Origin: Robinsoniella peoriensis
GTDB taxonomy: Bacteria; Bacillota; Clostridia; Lachnospirales; Lachnospiraceae
DNA: 5,196 bases
Strand: one strand, 5' to 3'
NCBI RefSeq assembly: GCF_042680125.1
Contig: NZ_JBHTNY010000096.1
Of this stretch, positions 1 to 5,196 are shown piece by piece. The notes below the pieces were generated by a model. It did not search any database. It was not told the origin of the DNA and saw nothing but the letters and a program-made list of their open reading frames with translations. The position numbers and the translations under genes are program-made. Each line of letters opens with the position of its first letter. Positions within the stretch are counted from its first letter, which is position 1.

Positions 1-45
1 ATGGATACCGTAACAACAGACAATTTAAATTACATTTATGTGGAA

Positions 46-51
46 AGGGAG
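46..51 (+). promoter_or_regulatory. Ribosome binding site deciding the start at 58
   Basis: AGGGAG lies 6 nt before the ATG at 58. It favours this start over the in-frame ATG at position 1, whose own upstream region is not in the window. Confidence 0.7.
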
Positions 52-57
52 AACCAA

Positions 58-312
58 ATGAAAATTAATTATAATGTAGAGCTTCCGGAAAAGAGGCGGA
101 TCGGAGCCAAAAGTGATGAAATAATTGCCTTAGAATCATTCTTGATTACAAAGTCCAAAAATATGTGTTTTGAATACGACACGATAGAAGAAGCAAAGAA
201 AAAAGCACCAAATGTCCAAGGATACAGGAAAAAGATGGGGCACCAGAATATGTATGATGTATTCCGGTCGGAAAATAAACTTTACGTTGTTAAGAATGGA
301 GGAAAGGCATAA
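58..312 (+). CDS. Small hypothetical phage protein (85 aa)
   Basis: I do not recognise this protein. It is basic, with a lysine-rich middle (EEAKKKAPNVQGYRKK, about residues 43-58) and a C-terminal part ending in a short strand (KLYVVK) that suggests a small alpha/beta fold. No catalytic motif, signal peptide or membrane segment is visible. The ATG at 58 is chosen because AGGGAG (46-51) sits 6 nt before it, which is a strong ribosome binding site. The reading frame stays open back to an ATG at position 1, which would give 103 aa; the sequence upstream of that codon is outside the window, so this longer form cannot be excluded. The stop codon overlaps the next start by one base (TAATG), so translation of the two genes is probably coupled. 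A small early phage or DNA-binding accessory protein is possible, but that is inference from position only. Confidence 0.75.
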   Translation: MKINYNVELPEKRRIGAKSDEIIALESFLITKSKNMCFEYDTIEEAKKKAPNVQGYRKKMGHQNMYDVFRSENKLYVVKNGGKA

Positions 313-497
313 TGAAGAAAATCAATCCGTATAAACGTATTTTACTGGAATACAGGACTTCTATGTTAAGTCATATCCAATTCGGGAAATTAAACCCTGA
401 TAAAAAGAATGAGGCAATGGACAACTTGTCCTCACTCATGGCGATCGAAAAGGATATTCTATTGAATAAATATGGGAGGGAAAGCGAAAATGACTGA
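312..497 (+). CDS. Small hypothetical helical protein (61 aa)
   Basis: No family is recognised. The protein is 61 aa, basic at the N-terminus (MKKINPYKR) and appears almost wholly helical, with two amphipathic stretches (about residues 8-25 and 31-54) separated by LNPDKK. It could form a small helical hairpin. There are no cysteines, metal-binding motifs or membrane segments. GGAGG at 298-302, inside the last codons of the preceding gene, lies 9 nt before the ATG, and that ATG overlaps the preceding stop by one base. The 3' end overlaps the next gene by 8 nt. The good ribosome binding site, tight overlaps and matching strand support a real gene; the function is unknown. Confidence 0.7.
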   Translation: MKKINPYKRILLEYRTSMLSHIQFGKLNPDKKNEAMDNLSSLMAIEKDILLNKYGRESEND

Positions 498-687
498 ATT
501 TACAATACACATACCGTCAAGAAAGAAACCGATAGCTAAGTCGGATCAAGTCGTTAAGCTGTCACCGGAGGCATACAACGCCGTGGTAGATATCTATAAC
601 GAGTCAACTATCAGTCTTAAAGAAATAGCTTCTTTACTTATTCTGGAGGCATCAAAACACATTATTTACGACAGGGAGGAATCATAA
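490..687 (+). CDS. Small protein, possible ribbon-helix-helix DNA-binding protein (65 aa)
   Basis: From residue 20 on, the pattern is a short strand (QVVKLS), a helix beginning PEAYNAVVDIY, a turn (NESTIS) and a second helix (LKEIASLLILEASKHI). This strand-helix-helix order is that of ribbon-helix-helix (Arc/CopG-type) dimers, which bind DNA with the paired strands. The N-terminal 19 residues are basic (RKKPIAKS) and could add DNA contacts. The fold is inferred from pattern alone; the protein is not assigned to a named family. The ATG at 490 is preferred over an in-frame ATG at 472 because GGGAGGG (474-480) lies 9 nt before it, and the 472 start would lie upstream of that site. It overlaps the previous gene by 8 nt and ends 2 nt before the DUF1351 gene, so it belongs to the same operon. 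It might be a small phage regulator. Confidence 0.75.
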   Translation: MTEFTIHIPSRKKPIAKSDQVVKLSPEAYNAVVDIYNESTISLKEIASLLILEASKHIIYDREES

Positions 688-689
688 AA

Positions 690-1673
690 ATGGGTGAATT
701 ACAAATAATTGTAAACCAGGAAGTTGGGAAAATTGATTCTAATTTCCAGGAAGTCAAGGCCATGCTGGCGAAAGAAATGTCTTTTCGTAAAAGCGAAGTG
801 TTCACGGAGGATTCAAAGAAGTTTGCAAAATCTGAAGTGGCAACACTGCGAAAGTTAAAAAAAGCCATAGATGACAAGAAAAAAGAGGTAAAGACACAAT
901 GTCTTCTTCCTTACGTAGAATTTGAAGCAAAGGCTATAGAACTTATGGAACTAATAGACGAACCAATTTTATTAATTAACAAGCAGGTAGAAGAATTTGA
1001 GCAGAAACGCAAGCAGGGGAAGCGCAAGCAGATCCGGGAATTATATGAAAAATCAGTGGGAGATATAATTGATTACCTGCCACTTAAAAAGATATATGAT
1101 GCCAGGTGGGAAAATTCTACAACGACATTAAAGGCGGTTGGAAAAGAGATTGAGGCGTTCGTATCAGGAACAAGAACCGCCGTGGAGACCATAAAAGGCA
1201 TGGTATCGGACGCAACGGAAGAGGCCCTGAAAATGTACAAAACGTCATTGAATCTGCCAGATTCCATTGCTTATATCAATGCCTACGAAAAGCAAAAGGC
1301 CGACATATTAAAGAGGGAAGAAGAGAAGCGCAGGGAAGAGGAGGAGCGTAAAAAACAGGAAGAAATCGACCGGATCAGAAGAGAAGAGCGGCAGCGTGTA
1401 GAAGAAGAGAACAGGATCCGGGAAGAAGAGAAAAGGAAGTTAAACCCATTTCATGACATGCCAACTTTGTGGGAAGCACCAGAAGACAGCCCGTTTGAAT
1501 GCGAAGAAGAACCATTTTCCACGCAGGAACCAGAAGAAGAGCCAGGCCTTCCGTTTGTGCAGCCAAGCACTTTAAGAGTATTGTATGCGGTGGTTGGAAC
1601 ACCGGAAGAACTGGAGGAAATGGAAATGATGCTGAGCAGCATTGGAATATATTTCGAAAGAAAAGGAGAATAG
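690..1673 (+). CDS. DUF1351 family phage protein (327 aa)
   Basis: This matches the DUF1351 family, phage proteins of unproven function that are commonly encoded beside single-strand annealing recombinases. Regions in order: an N-terminal helical region (1-120) with the basic stretch KLKKAIDDKKKEVK at about 55-68; a middle helical region (120-195); a long, highly charged Glu/Arg/Lys helix, probably a coiled coil or single alpha-helix (about 198-250); an acidic, proline-rich linker (253-293); and a short alpha/beta C-terminal segment (about 295-324, RVLYAVVGTPEELEE onward) typical of the family end. The length is in the usual range. AGGGAGG at 673-679 lies 10 nt before the ATG. The ERF gene begins one nucleotide after the stop, so the two proteins are probably made together. 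A role as recombination accessory or scaffold is inferred from this neighbourhood; no catalytic motif is visible. Confidence 0.88.
   Translation: MGELQIIVNQEVGKIDSNFQEVKAMLAKEMSFRKSEVFTEDSKKFAKSEVATLRKLKKAIDDKKKEVKTQCLLPYVEFEAKAIELMELIDEPILLINKQVEEFEQKRKQGKRKQIRELYEKSVGDIIDYLPLKKIYDARWENSTTTLKAVGKEIEAFVSGTRTAVETIKGMVSDATEEALKMYKTSLNLPDSIAYINAYEKQKADILKREEEKRREEEERKKQEEIDRIRREERQRVEEENRIREEEKRKLNPFHDMPTLWEAPEDSPFECEEEPFSTQEPEEEPGLPFVQPSTLRVLYAVVGTPEELEEMEMMLSSIGIYFERKGE
1281..1440 (+). repeat. Low-complexity Glu/Arg/Lys coding tract within the DUF1351 gene
   Basis: This purine-rich stretch repeats variants of GAAGAG, AAGCGC and AGGGAAGAG and encodes an almost unbroken run of Glu, Arg and Lys (residues about 198-250 of the DUF1351 protein). 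The spacing of opposite charges suggests a long stable single helix or coiled coil acting as spacer or oligomerisation arm. The repeat is imperfect and could vary in length between relatives. Confidence 0.6.
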
Positions 1674-1674
1674 C

Positions 1675-2418
1675 ATGGAAAAATTAGGCATCTACAAAGC
1701 GATAAGCGGAGTTATGCAGGATGTTGGGGCGGTTGGAAAGGATCGGATTAATAAGTCCCAGAATTTTAAATTCAGGGGCATTGATGACGTAATGAATGCC
1801 TTGCATCCAGCAATGGTAAAACATAAAGTTTTTGTTGTTCCGGAAATTATGGAGCAGAACAGGGAAACAAGAGAAATGAAAAGTGGAGCAGTCCTGATAT
1901 ATTCCATTTGCAAGGTAAAGTATACATTTTTTGCAGAAGATGGTTCTTTTGTGGAAGCAATTGTAATCGGGGAAGGAATGGACAGCGGGGATAAAGCAAC
2001 GAATAAGGCTATGGCAATAGCGTTCAAATATGCCTGTTTCCAGGTGTTCTGTATTCCGACGGAAGAAATGTCCGATCCGGATGCAGACAGCCCACAAATG
2101 GAGCCTGAGAAGAAAAGCGAGCCTAAGAAACCGGCGCAAACTAAAAAAGACAATGGTACAAAGTCGGAGCAAAAGTCACAACCCGAACCCAAACCCGAAG
2201 TAAAATCAGATCCAATCGCAGACCCACAGCAAAAAGGGGGGCTGCCGGAATTAATGTTAAAGGACATCCGGGACGAAATGTTGCGTACCGGCGTGACGGA
2301 AAAGCAGATATTCGGCCTAAAATCCATAAAAGCAACCAAAGCCGAAGAACTTACAGAAGATGAATACAAAATCATTATTCAGAAACTTAAAATAACACCG
2401 GATAAGAAAGGGGCATAA
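1675..2418 (+). CDS. erf: ERF superfamily single-strand annealing protein (247 aa)
   Basis: This is an ERF-type phage recombinase, named for P22 Erf. Such proteins bind single-stranded DNA and anneal complementary strands in phage recombination and genome circularisation. The core is residues 1 to about 133: an N-terminal helix (IYKAISGVMQDVG), the conserved NFKFRGIDDVMNALHPAM region (about 30-47), a central sheet, and the family hallmark starting GEGMDSGDKATNKAM (99-113). Residues about 138-187 form a Lys/Pro/Glu/Ser-rich flexible linker. Residues about 189-241 form a small helical C-terminal domain that I cannot name, possibly for partner or multimer contacts. The ATG at 1675 is chosen over the in-frame ATG at 1642 because AAGGAG (1663-1668) lies 6 nt before it and because the ERF core then starts at the usual place. 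The gene sits between the DUF1351 gene and ssb, a classic recombination cluster. Confidence 0.93.
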   Translation: MEKLGIYKAISGVMQDVGAVGKDRINKSQNFKFRGIDDVMNALHPAMVKHKVFVVPEIMEQNRETREMKSGAVLIYSICKVKYTFFAEDGSFVEAIVIGEGMDSGDKATNKAMAIAFKYACFQVFCIPTEEMSDPDADSPQMEPEKKSEPKKPAQTKKDNGTKSEQKSQPEPKPEVKSDPIADPQQKGGLPELMLKDIRDEMLRTGVTEKQIFGLKSIKATKAEELTEDEYKIIIQKLKITPDKKGA

Positions 2419-2421
2419 AAA

Positions 2422-2835
2422 ATGAATACAGTGCAATTGGTGGGAAGATTTACAAGGGATCCAGATGTCAGGTATACCGAAGGCGGTTTAAGTATTGCAA
2501 AATTTACTATTGCGGTTGACCGCAGATTTAAAAAAGAAGGAGAACAGGCGGCTGATTTTATTAACTGCGTTTCCTTTGGAAAAACCGCTGAATTTATCGA
2601 AAAATATTTTGGCAAGGGAATGCGAATCGGTGTTACTGGACGCATTCAAACCGGTTCCTACACGAACAAAGAAGGAGCCAAGGTATACACAACAGATGTC
2701 ATTGTGGAGGCTGCTGAATTTGTAGAAAGCAAATCCAACACAGGCACACAAGAAACTCAGGGATTTGGAACCCCGGGGGACGATGGCTTTATGAATATCC
2801 CGGATGGCATAGATGAAGAACTTCCGTTCAATTAA
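2422..2835 (+). CDS. ssb: Single-stranded DNA-binding protein (137 aa)
   Basis: This is a bacterial/phage-type SSB that coats single-stranded DNA during replication and recombination and recruits partners. Residues 1-105 are the OB fold, with clear family signatures: MNTVQLVGRFTRDPDVRYTE at the start, FINCVSFGKTAEFIEKYF (46-63), and GRIQTGSYTNKEG (73-85). The position often held by Trp in the 'VVWGKTAE' motif is Phe here (F52). Residues 106-129 are a short Gly/Thr/Asp-rich linker, and the acidic tip ends DEELPFN. The tip resembles the usual partner-binding tip but has an extra Asn after the Phe. At 137 aa it is shorter than typical chromosomal SSBs, as is common for phage versions. AAGGGG at 2408-2413 lies 8 nt before the ATG. 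It stands between erf and a nuclease gene, so it probably serves the phage's own replication and recombination. Confidence 0.96.
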   Translation: MNTVQLVGRFTRDPDVRYTEGGLSIAKFTIAVDRRFKKEGEQAADFINCVSFGKTAEFIEKYFGKGMRIGVTGRIQTGSYTNKEGAKVYTTDVIVEAAEFVESKSNTGTQETQGFGTPGDDGFMNIPDGIDEELPFN

Positions 2836-2836
2836 C

Positions 2837-2841
2837 AGGTG
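2837..2841 (+). promoter_or_regulatory. Weak ribosome binding site of the ERCC4 nuclease
   Basis: AGGTG lies 5 nt before the ATG at 2847. It is the weakest site in the operon and the only one placed after the upstream stop codon instead of inside the upstream gene, so this nuclease may be made in smaller amounts than its neighbours. Confidence 0.5.
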
Positions 2842-2846
2842 CGAAA

Positions 2847-3347
2847 ATGATTATTCAAATTGACTCCAGGGAAAAAGACCGGGCCATCCGAGAAATAGTG
2901 GCTGAGTTTGACCGGAACGGCATAAAGCATCCTGTGTCAAAATTAATGGTCGGGGATTATATGAATTACGACAATCCCCGCCTGATAGTAGACAGGAAGC
3001 AGAATTTATCCGAGTTATGCGCCAATGTCTGCCAGGATCATCAGCGCTTCAAAAATGAATTGGTCAGGGCACAGGAAAATGAAATAAAATTAGTAATCCT
3101 GGTAGAGCATGGGAAGGGTATAGAGCGGTTAGAAGACGTTATATGGTGGGAAAACCCGCGCAGGTGGAAAAGAGTAAGGGACGATAAAACAGGGCGCTAT
3201 ATGGACGTGGAAACAAAGGCTATGCAGGGAGAAACACTGTATAAAGTTTTGTGTACTCAGCAGAGGAAATATGGCTGTGAGTTTCAGTTTTGTGATAGAA
3301 AAGATACGGGAAAAGAGATAATAAAAATCCTGCAGAAAGGAGAGTAG
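2847..3347 (+). CDS. ERCC4/XPF-type phage nuclease (166 aa)
   Basis: This is a small ERCC4-domain protein, related to the nuclease core of XPF and MUS81, which cuts branched or flapped DNA. The fold is seen as strand IIQIDSREK (D6, R8), then VGDYM (G36, D37), then LIVDRKQNLSEL (D49, R50, K51), then HQRFKNEL (65-72), then the buried strand LVILVEH (82-88). These correspond to the family GD...ERK active site, with Asp replacing Glu in ERK; the Asp that usually follows at ERK+4 is Ser here (S55), with Glu at 56. A segment rich in Trp and Arg follows (WWENPRRWKR, 100-109). There is no helix-hairpin-helix domain or helicase part, so it is a stand-alone nuclease. The start has a weaker site, AGGTG at 2837-2841, 5 nt before the ATG. 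A Holliday-junction or flap nuclease working with ERF and SSB is a reasonable inference. Confidence 0.88.
   Translation: MIIQIDSREKDRAIREIVAEFDRNGIKHPVSKLMVGDYMNYDNPRLIVDRKQNLSELCANVCQDHQRFKNELVRAQENEIKLVILVEHGKGIERLEDVIWWENPRRWKRVRDDKTGRYMDVETKAMQGETLYKVLCTQQRKYGCEFQFCDRKDTGKEIIKILQKGE
3336..3342 (+). promoter_or_regulatory. Strong ribosome binding site deciding a TTG start
   Basis: AAAGGAG lies 7 nt before TTG at 3350. There is no ATG at this spacing, and the next in-frame ATG (3383) would remove 11 residues of the N-terminal helix, so the site supports a TTG start. Confidence 0.75.
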
Positions 3348-3349
3348 GA

Positions 3350-3838
3350 TTGACAAGGGATGAAATAAAAAACAGTTTTTCGATGACAGATATATTAATA
3401 GACCGGTACGGAATGCATCCGGACCGAAGAGGTTTTATCCCTTGTCCATTTCACCAGGGTGACAGGGAACCGTCCATGAAGATATATAAAGACGGTTACA
3501 AGTGCTTTGCCTGCAACGAAGCCGGTGACATATTCGACTTTGTGCAGAAGATGGATAATCTATCATTTTCAGAGGCTTTTTTATCTATGGGCGGAACATA
3601 TGAGAAGCCGACATATCAATCCAAACTTGCTATTTATAAGGCGGATAAAGCCCGCAAAATGAGAATTAAAGAACAGAAAAAGCAACATGCAATGAAATGT
3701 TTAAATAATGAATTAATAAGCGCATACAGGGCGCATATGGAGCGCGTGGAACCTCTCACAGACGCGTGGTGTGACTGCTATAACGCACTACAGTATCAAT
3801 TGTATATTAACGAAATTTTAAATGAAAGAAGGCGATAA
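3350..3838 (+). CDS. CHC2 zinc-finger protein, primase-like, without catalytic domain (162 aa)
   Basis: The N-terminal half is a DnaG-type CHC2 zinc-binding domain: helix DEIKNSFSMTDILIDRYG, then CPFH (C32, H35), a strand PSMKIYKDGYKCFAC holding C52 and C55, then NEAGDIFDFVQKMDNLSFSEA (56-76). The four metal ligands are all present. In primases this domain contacts template single-stranded DNA. The remaining residues (about 85-162) are a basic, helical tail (YKADKARKMRIKEQKKQH) with no TOPRIM or other polymerase motif, so this protein alone should not make primers. It starts at TTG behind a strong ribosome binding site, 2 nt after the nuclease gene. The DUF927 ATPase gene begins right after its stop, and the two probably act together in origin opening or priming. 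A regulatory or DNA-recognition role is an alternative. Confidence 0.88.
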   Translation: MTRDEIKNSFSMTDILIDRYGMHPDRRGFIPCPFHQGDREPSMKIYKDGYKCFACNEAGDIFDFVQKMDNLSFSEAFLSMGGTYEKPTYQSKLAIYKADKARKMRIKEQKKQHAMKCLNNELISAYRAHMERVEPLTDAWCDCYNALQYQLYINEILNERRR

Positions 3839-3839
3839 C

Positions 3840-5196
3840 ATGGTGCCGTTGGGGCAGCTCACGAAGGAAAGTATTTTGTCGGAGGAAATTTTTACAGAAG
3901 TTTTCGAACAGGAGGACGAAATATATAAGGCGAGATTATTGTTGTCCCTGGAAGACCGCGCGTGTGAGTTAGGGGTTAAACAGAAGTTTGCAGAGTTAAC
4001 AAAAGCTTATAAGCGTGTAAGCCGGGAGATGAAGCAGCAGCAAAAGAACAGTACTCAGGCAGGCACACTTGAAAACTGGACGAATTTTGGGGACCATTAT
4101 GACCGGATGTATTGCGGCAGCTGGATAGCAACGGAAGACGGCATATATAGCCAGAATACAGGCACAGCGGACGTATTGGCATGCAGGCATCCTATTTTAC
4201 CGATAGAGCGGCTTAAGAACCTGCAGACCGGGGACGAACAAATGAAAATCGCTTACAAAAGAAATGGGCGGTGGTCCGAGGTAATTGTTCCAAAGGACAT
4301 TTTGTCATCCGCAAATAAGATCACATCGCTTTATAAGCGTGGTATCTCCGTAACAAGTGAAAATGCAAGATGCCTTGTTAAATATTTGCAAGATATAGAG
4401 GATTTAAACGATAACGAAATAAGTGTGCAATATTCCAGTTCGAAACTGGGATGGATCGGGGAAGGTTTTCTTCCATACGACACGGACATTGTATTCGATG
4501 GAGACAGCCGGTTCGGACAGATATTCGAGAGTATCGGAGAACGCGGCAGCCGGAACCAGTGGTACCGTCACGTAAAGGAGTTAAGGGCTACAAACCGTAT
4601 GGAAATAAAATTTATGCTGGCTGCATCTTTTGCAAGTGTACTTGTGCATATCCTGGGAGGGCTTCCATTTTTTGTAGACCTCTGGGGAGAAACTGAGGGC
4701 GGTAAATCCGTAAGTTTAATGTTGGCGTGTTCCATATGGGCCAACCCGGATGAAAGCGCCTATATAAAGGATTACAAGGGCACAGAGGTAGGCCTGGAGG
4801 CAACAATTGACTTACTTAATCATTTACCATTAATGTTGGATGACACCAGCAAGAAAAACCGCAGGATAGAAGACAATTTCGAAGGTCTGGTTTATGATCT
4901 GTGTTCCGGAAAAGGCAAAACACGTTCCAACAAAGAGTTAGGAATCAGCCAGGAAAAGCACTGGAAAAATGCGATACTGACCAACGGGGAACGACCGTTG
5001 AATTCTTATGTTACCCAGGGCGGAGCCATAAACCGTATTTTGGAAATCGAATGTGGGGAGAAGGTTTATAAAAATCCCCAGGAAACGGCGGCACTTCTAA
5101 AAGCCAACTATGGATTTGCCGGAAAGGAATTTATTGACGTTGTTAAGGATATCGGGGCAGAGCAGATCATGAACATTCATAAGGAGATCCAGAAGC
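3840..5196 (+). CDS. DUF927 family P-loop ATPase, probable phage helicase (3' end outside window)
   Basis: An open frame of 452 codons runs off the right edge. It matches DUF927 proteins, predicted superfamily helicase-like ATPases of phages and mobile elements. Residues 1-75 are a charged helical N-terminus. From about 85 the family domain begins (WIATEDGIYSQ near 95-105), with SKLGWIGEGFLPY at 201-213. The Walker A motif is GETEGGKS (283-290; K289 is encoded at 4704-4706), and the Walker B-like strand is LPLMLDD (329-335). AILTNGERPL (378-387) resembles a sensor-1 segment, and GGAINRILEI (394-403) is near the end of the ATPase core. The ATG at 3840 follows AGAAGG (3827-3832) by 7 nt; an in-frame ATG at 3822 overlaps the previous gene and has no such site. 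With the CHC2 protein just upstream, the likely role is unwinding DNA at the phage origin or fork. No primase polymerase motif is seen in the part present. Confidence 0.88.
   Translation, partial: MVPLGQLTKESILSEEIFTEVFEQEDEIYKARLLLSLEDRACELGVKQKFAELTKAYKRVSREMKQQQKNSTQAGTLENWTNFGDHYDRMYCGSWIATEDGIYSQNTGTADVLACRHPILPIERLKNLQTGDEQMKIAYKRNGRWSEVIVPKDILSSANKITSLYKRGISVTSENARCLVKYLQDIEDLNDNEISVQYSSSKLGWIGEGFLPYDTDIVFDGDSRFGQIFESIGERGSRNQWYRHVKELRATNRMEIKFMLAASFASVLVHILGGLPFFVDLWGETEGGKSVSLMLACSIWANPDESAYIKDYKGTEVGLEATIDLLNHLPLMLDDTSKKNRRIEDNFEGLVYDLCSGKGKTRSNKELGISQEKHWKNAILTNGERPLNSYVTQGGAINRILEIECGEKVYKNPQETAALLKANYGFAGKEFIDVVKDIGAEQIMNIHKEIQK

Noticed and set aside
3..68. Open third frame ending with TAA at 66-68, possibly the tail of an upstream gene overlapping the start at 58
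   Set aside because: Only 21 codons are visible and nothing identifies them. An overlapping upstream gene would fit the operon style, but the window edge prevents any support.
1499..1687. Plus-strand frame (62 aa) inside the end of the DUF1351 gene
   Set aside because: It is a frame-shifted reading of the DUF1351 C-terminal region and the start of erf, and both of those are conserved families.
1684..2172. Second minus-strand open frame (162 aa) opposite erf
   Set aside because: It overlaps the other antisense frame and erf itself, is rich in Cys, His and Phe, and shows no recognisable domain.
1692..2375. Long minus-strand open frame (227 aa) opposite erf
   Set aside because: It is exactly antisense to a well-supported ERF gene, has a Ser/Phe/Cys-rich composition typical of shadow frames, and shows no family features.
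2769..2779. CCCCGGGG palindrome in ssb, as a possible hairpin or terminator
   Set aside because: It has no loop and no T-run, lies within the SSB linker codons, and is too short to act as a terminator.
3350..3355. TTGACA resembling a promoter -35 box at the start of the CHC2 gene
   Set aside because: No -10-like hexamer lies 16-18 nt downstream (the nearest TATATT is about 35 nt away), and the TTG is better explained as the start codon behind a strong ribosome binding site.
4451..4696. Plus-strand frame (81 aa) inside the DUF927 gene
   Set aside because: It is out of frame with the Walker-motif protein that spans the same bases and shows no protein features of its own.
4808..4836. TTGACT followed by TTAATG at 17 nt, promoter-like
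   Set aside because: The -10 match is poor and the site lies deep inside the DUF927 coding region, with no gene start downstream in the window.

Overview
The window is a single, densely packed, rightward-transcribed block of nine genes. It reads as the early recombination and replication module of a temperate phage or prophage of a low-GC Firmicute. A gut Clostridia/Lachnospiraceae host is my best guess, from the strong AGGAGG-like Shine-Dalgarno (SD) sites, the AT-rich sequence, frequent AGG and ATA codons, and this gene set (DUF1351, ERF, SSB, ERCC4 nuclease, CHC2 finger, DUF927). The host assignment is inference; no host gene, integrase or attachment site is present to fix it.

Layout. Positions 58-687 hold three small genes without recognised function (85, 61 and 65 aa); the third looks like a ribbon-helix-helix DNA-binding protein. 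Positions 690-1673 encode a DUF1351 protein with a long charged helix. Positions 1675-2418 encode an ERF-family single-strand annealing protein, and 2422-2835 an SSB. Positions 2847-3347 encode a stand-alone ERCC4/XPF-type nuclease. Positions 3350-3838 encode a CHC2 zinc-finger protein that starts with TTG and lacks any primase catalytic domain. From 3840 to the right edge runs the first 452 codons of a DUF927 P-loop ATPase, probably the replicative helicase or helicase-primase; its end lies outside the window.

How the genes fit together. SSB coats single-stranded DNA, ERF anneals or pairs it, the ERCC4 nuclease can cut branched or flapped intermediates, and the CHC2 and DUF927 proteins are the likely origin or fork-opening pair. 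No lambda-Exo, RecE or YqaJ-like 5'-3' exonuclease is visible in the window. Gaps between genes are 1 to 11 nt or slight overlaps, and I see no convincing promoter or terminator, so the block is probably one transcript driven from upstream. There is no gene-free stretch of even 100 bases, and no tRNA, rRNA, CRISPR array, insertion sequence or long repeat.

Novelty. Overall this is a recognisable phage module, not a clearly new system. The points most worth a second look are: the ERF/SSB/ERCC4 combination without an exonuclease; the zinc finger separated from any primase catalytic domain; the SSB tip that carries one extra residue after its phenylalanine; and the way seven of eight ribosome binding sites are written into the last codons of the upstream gene, with ssb as the one exception.
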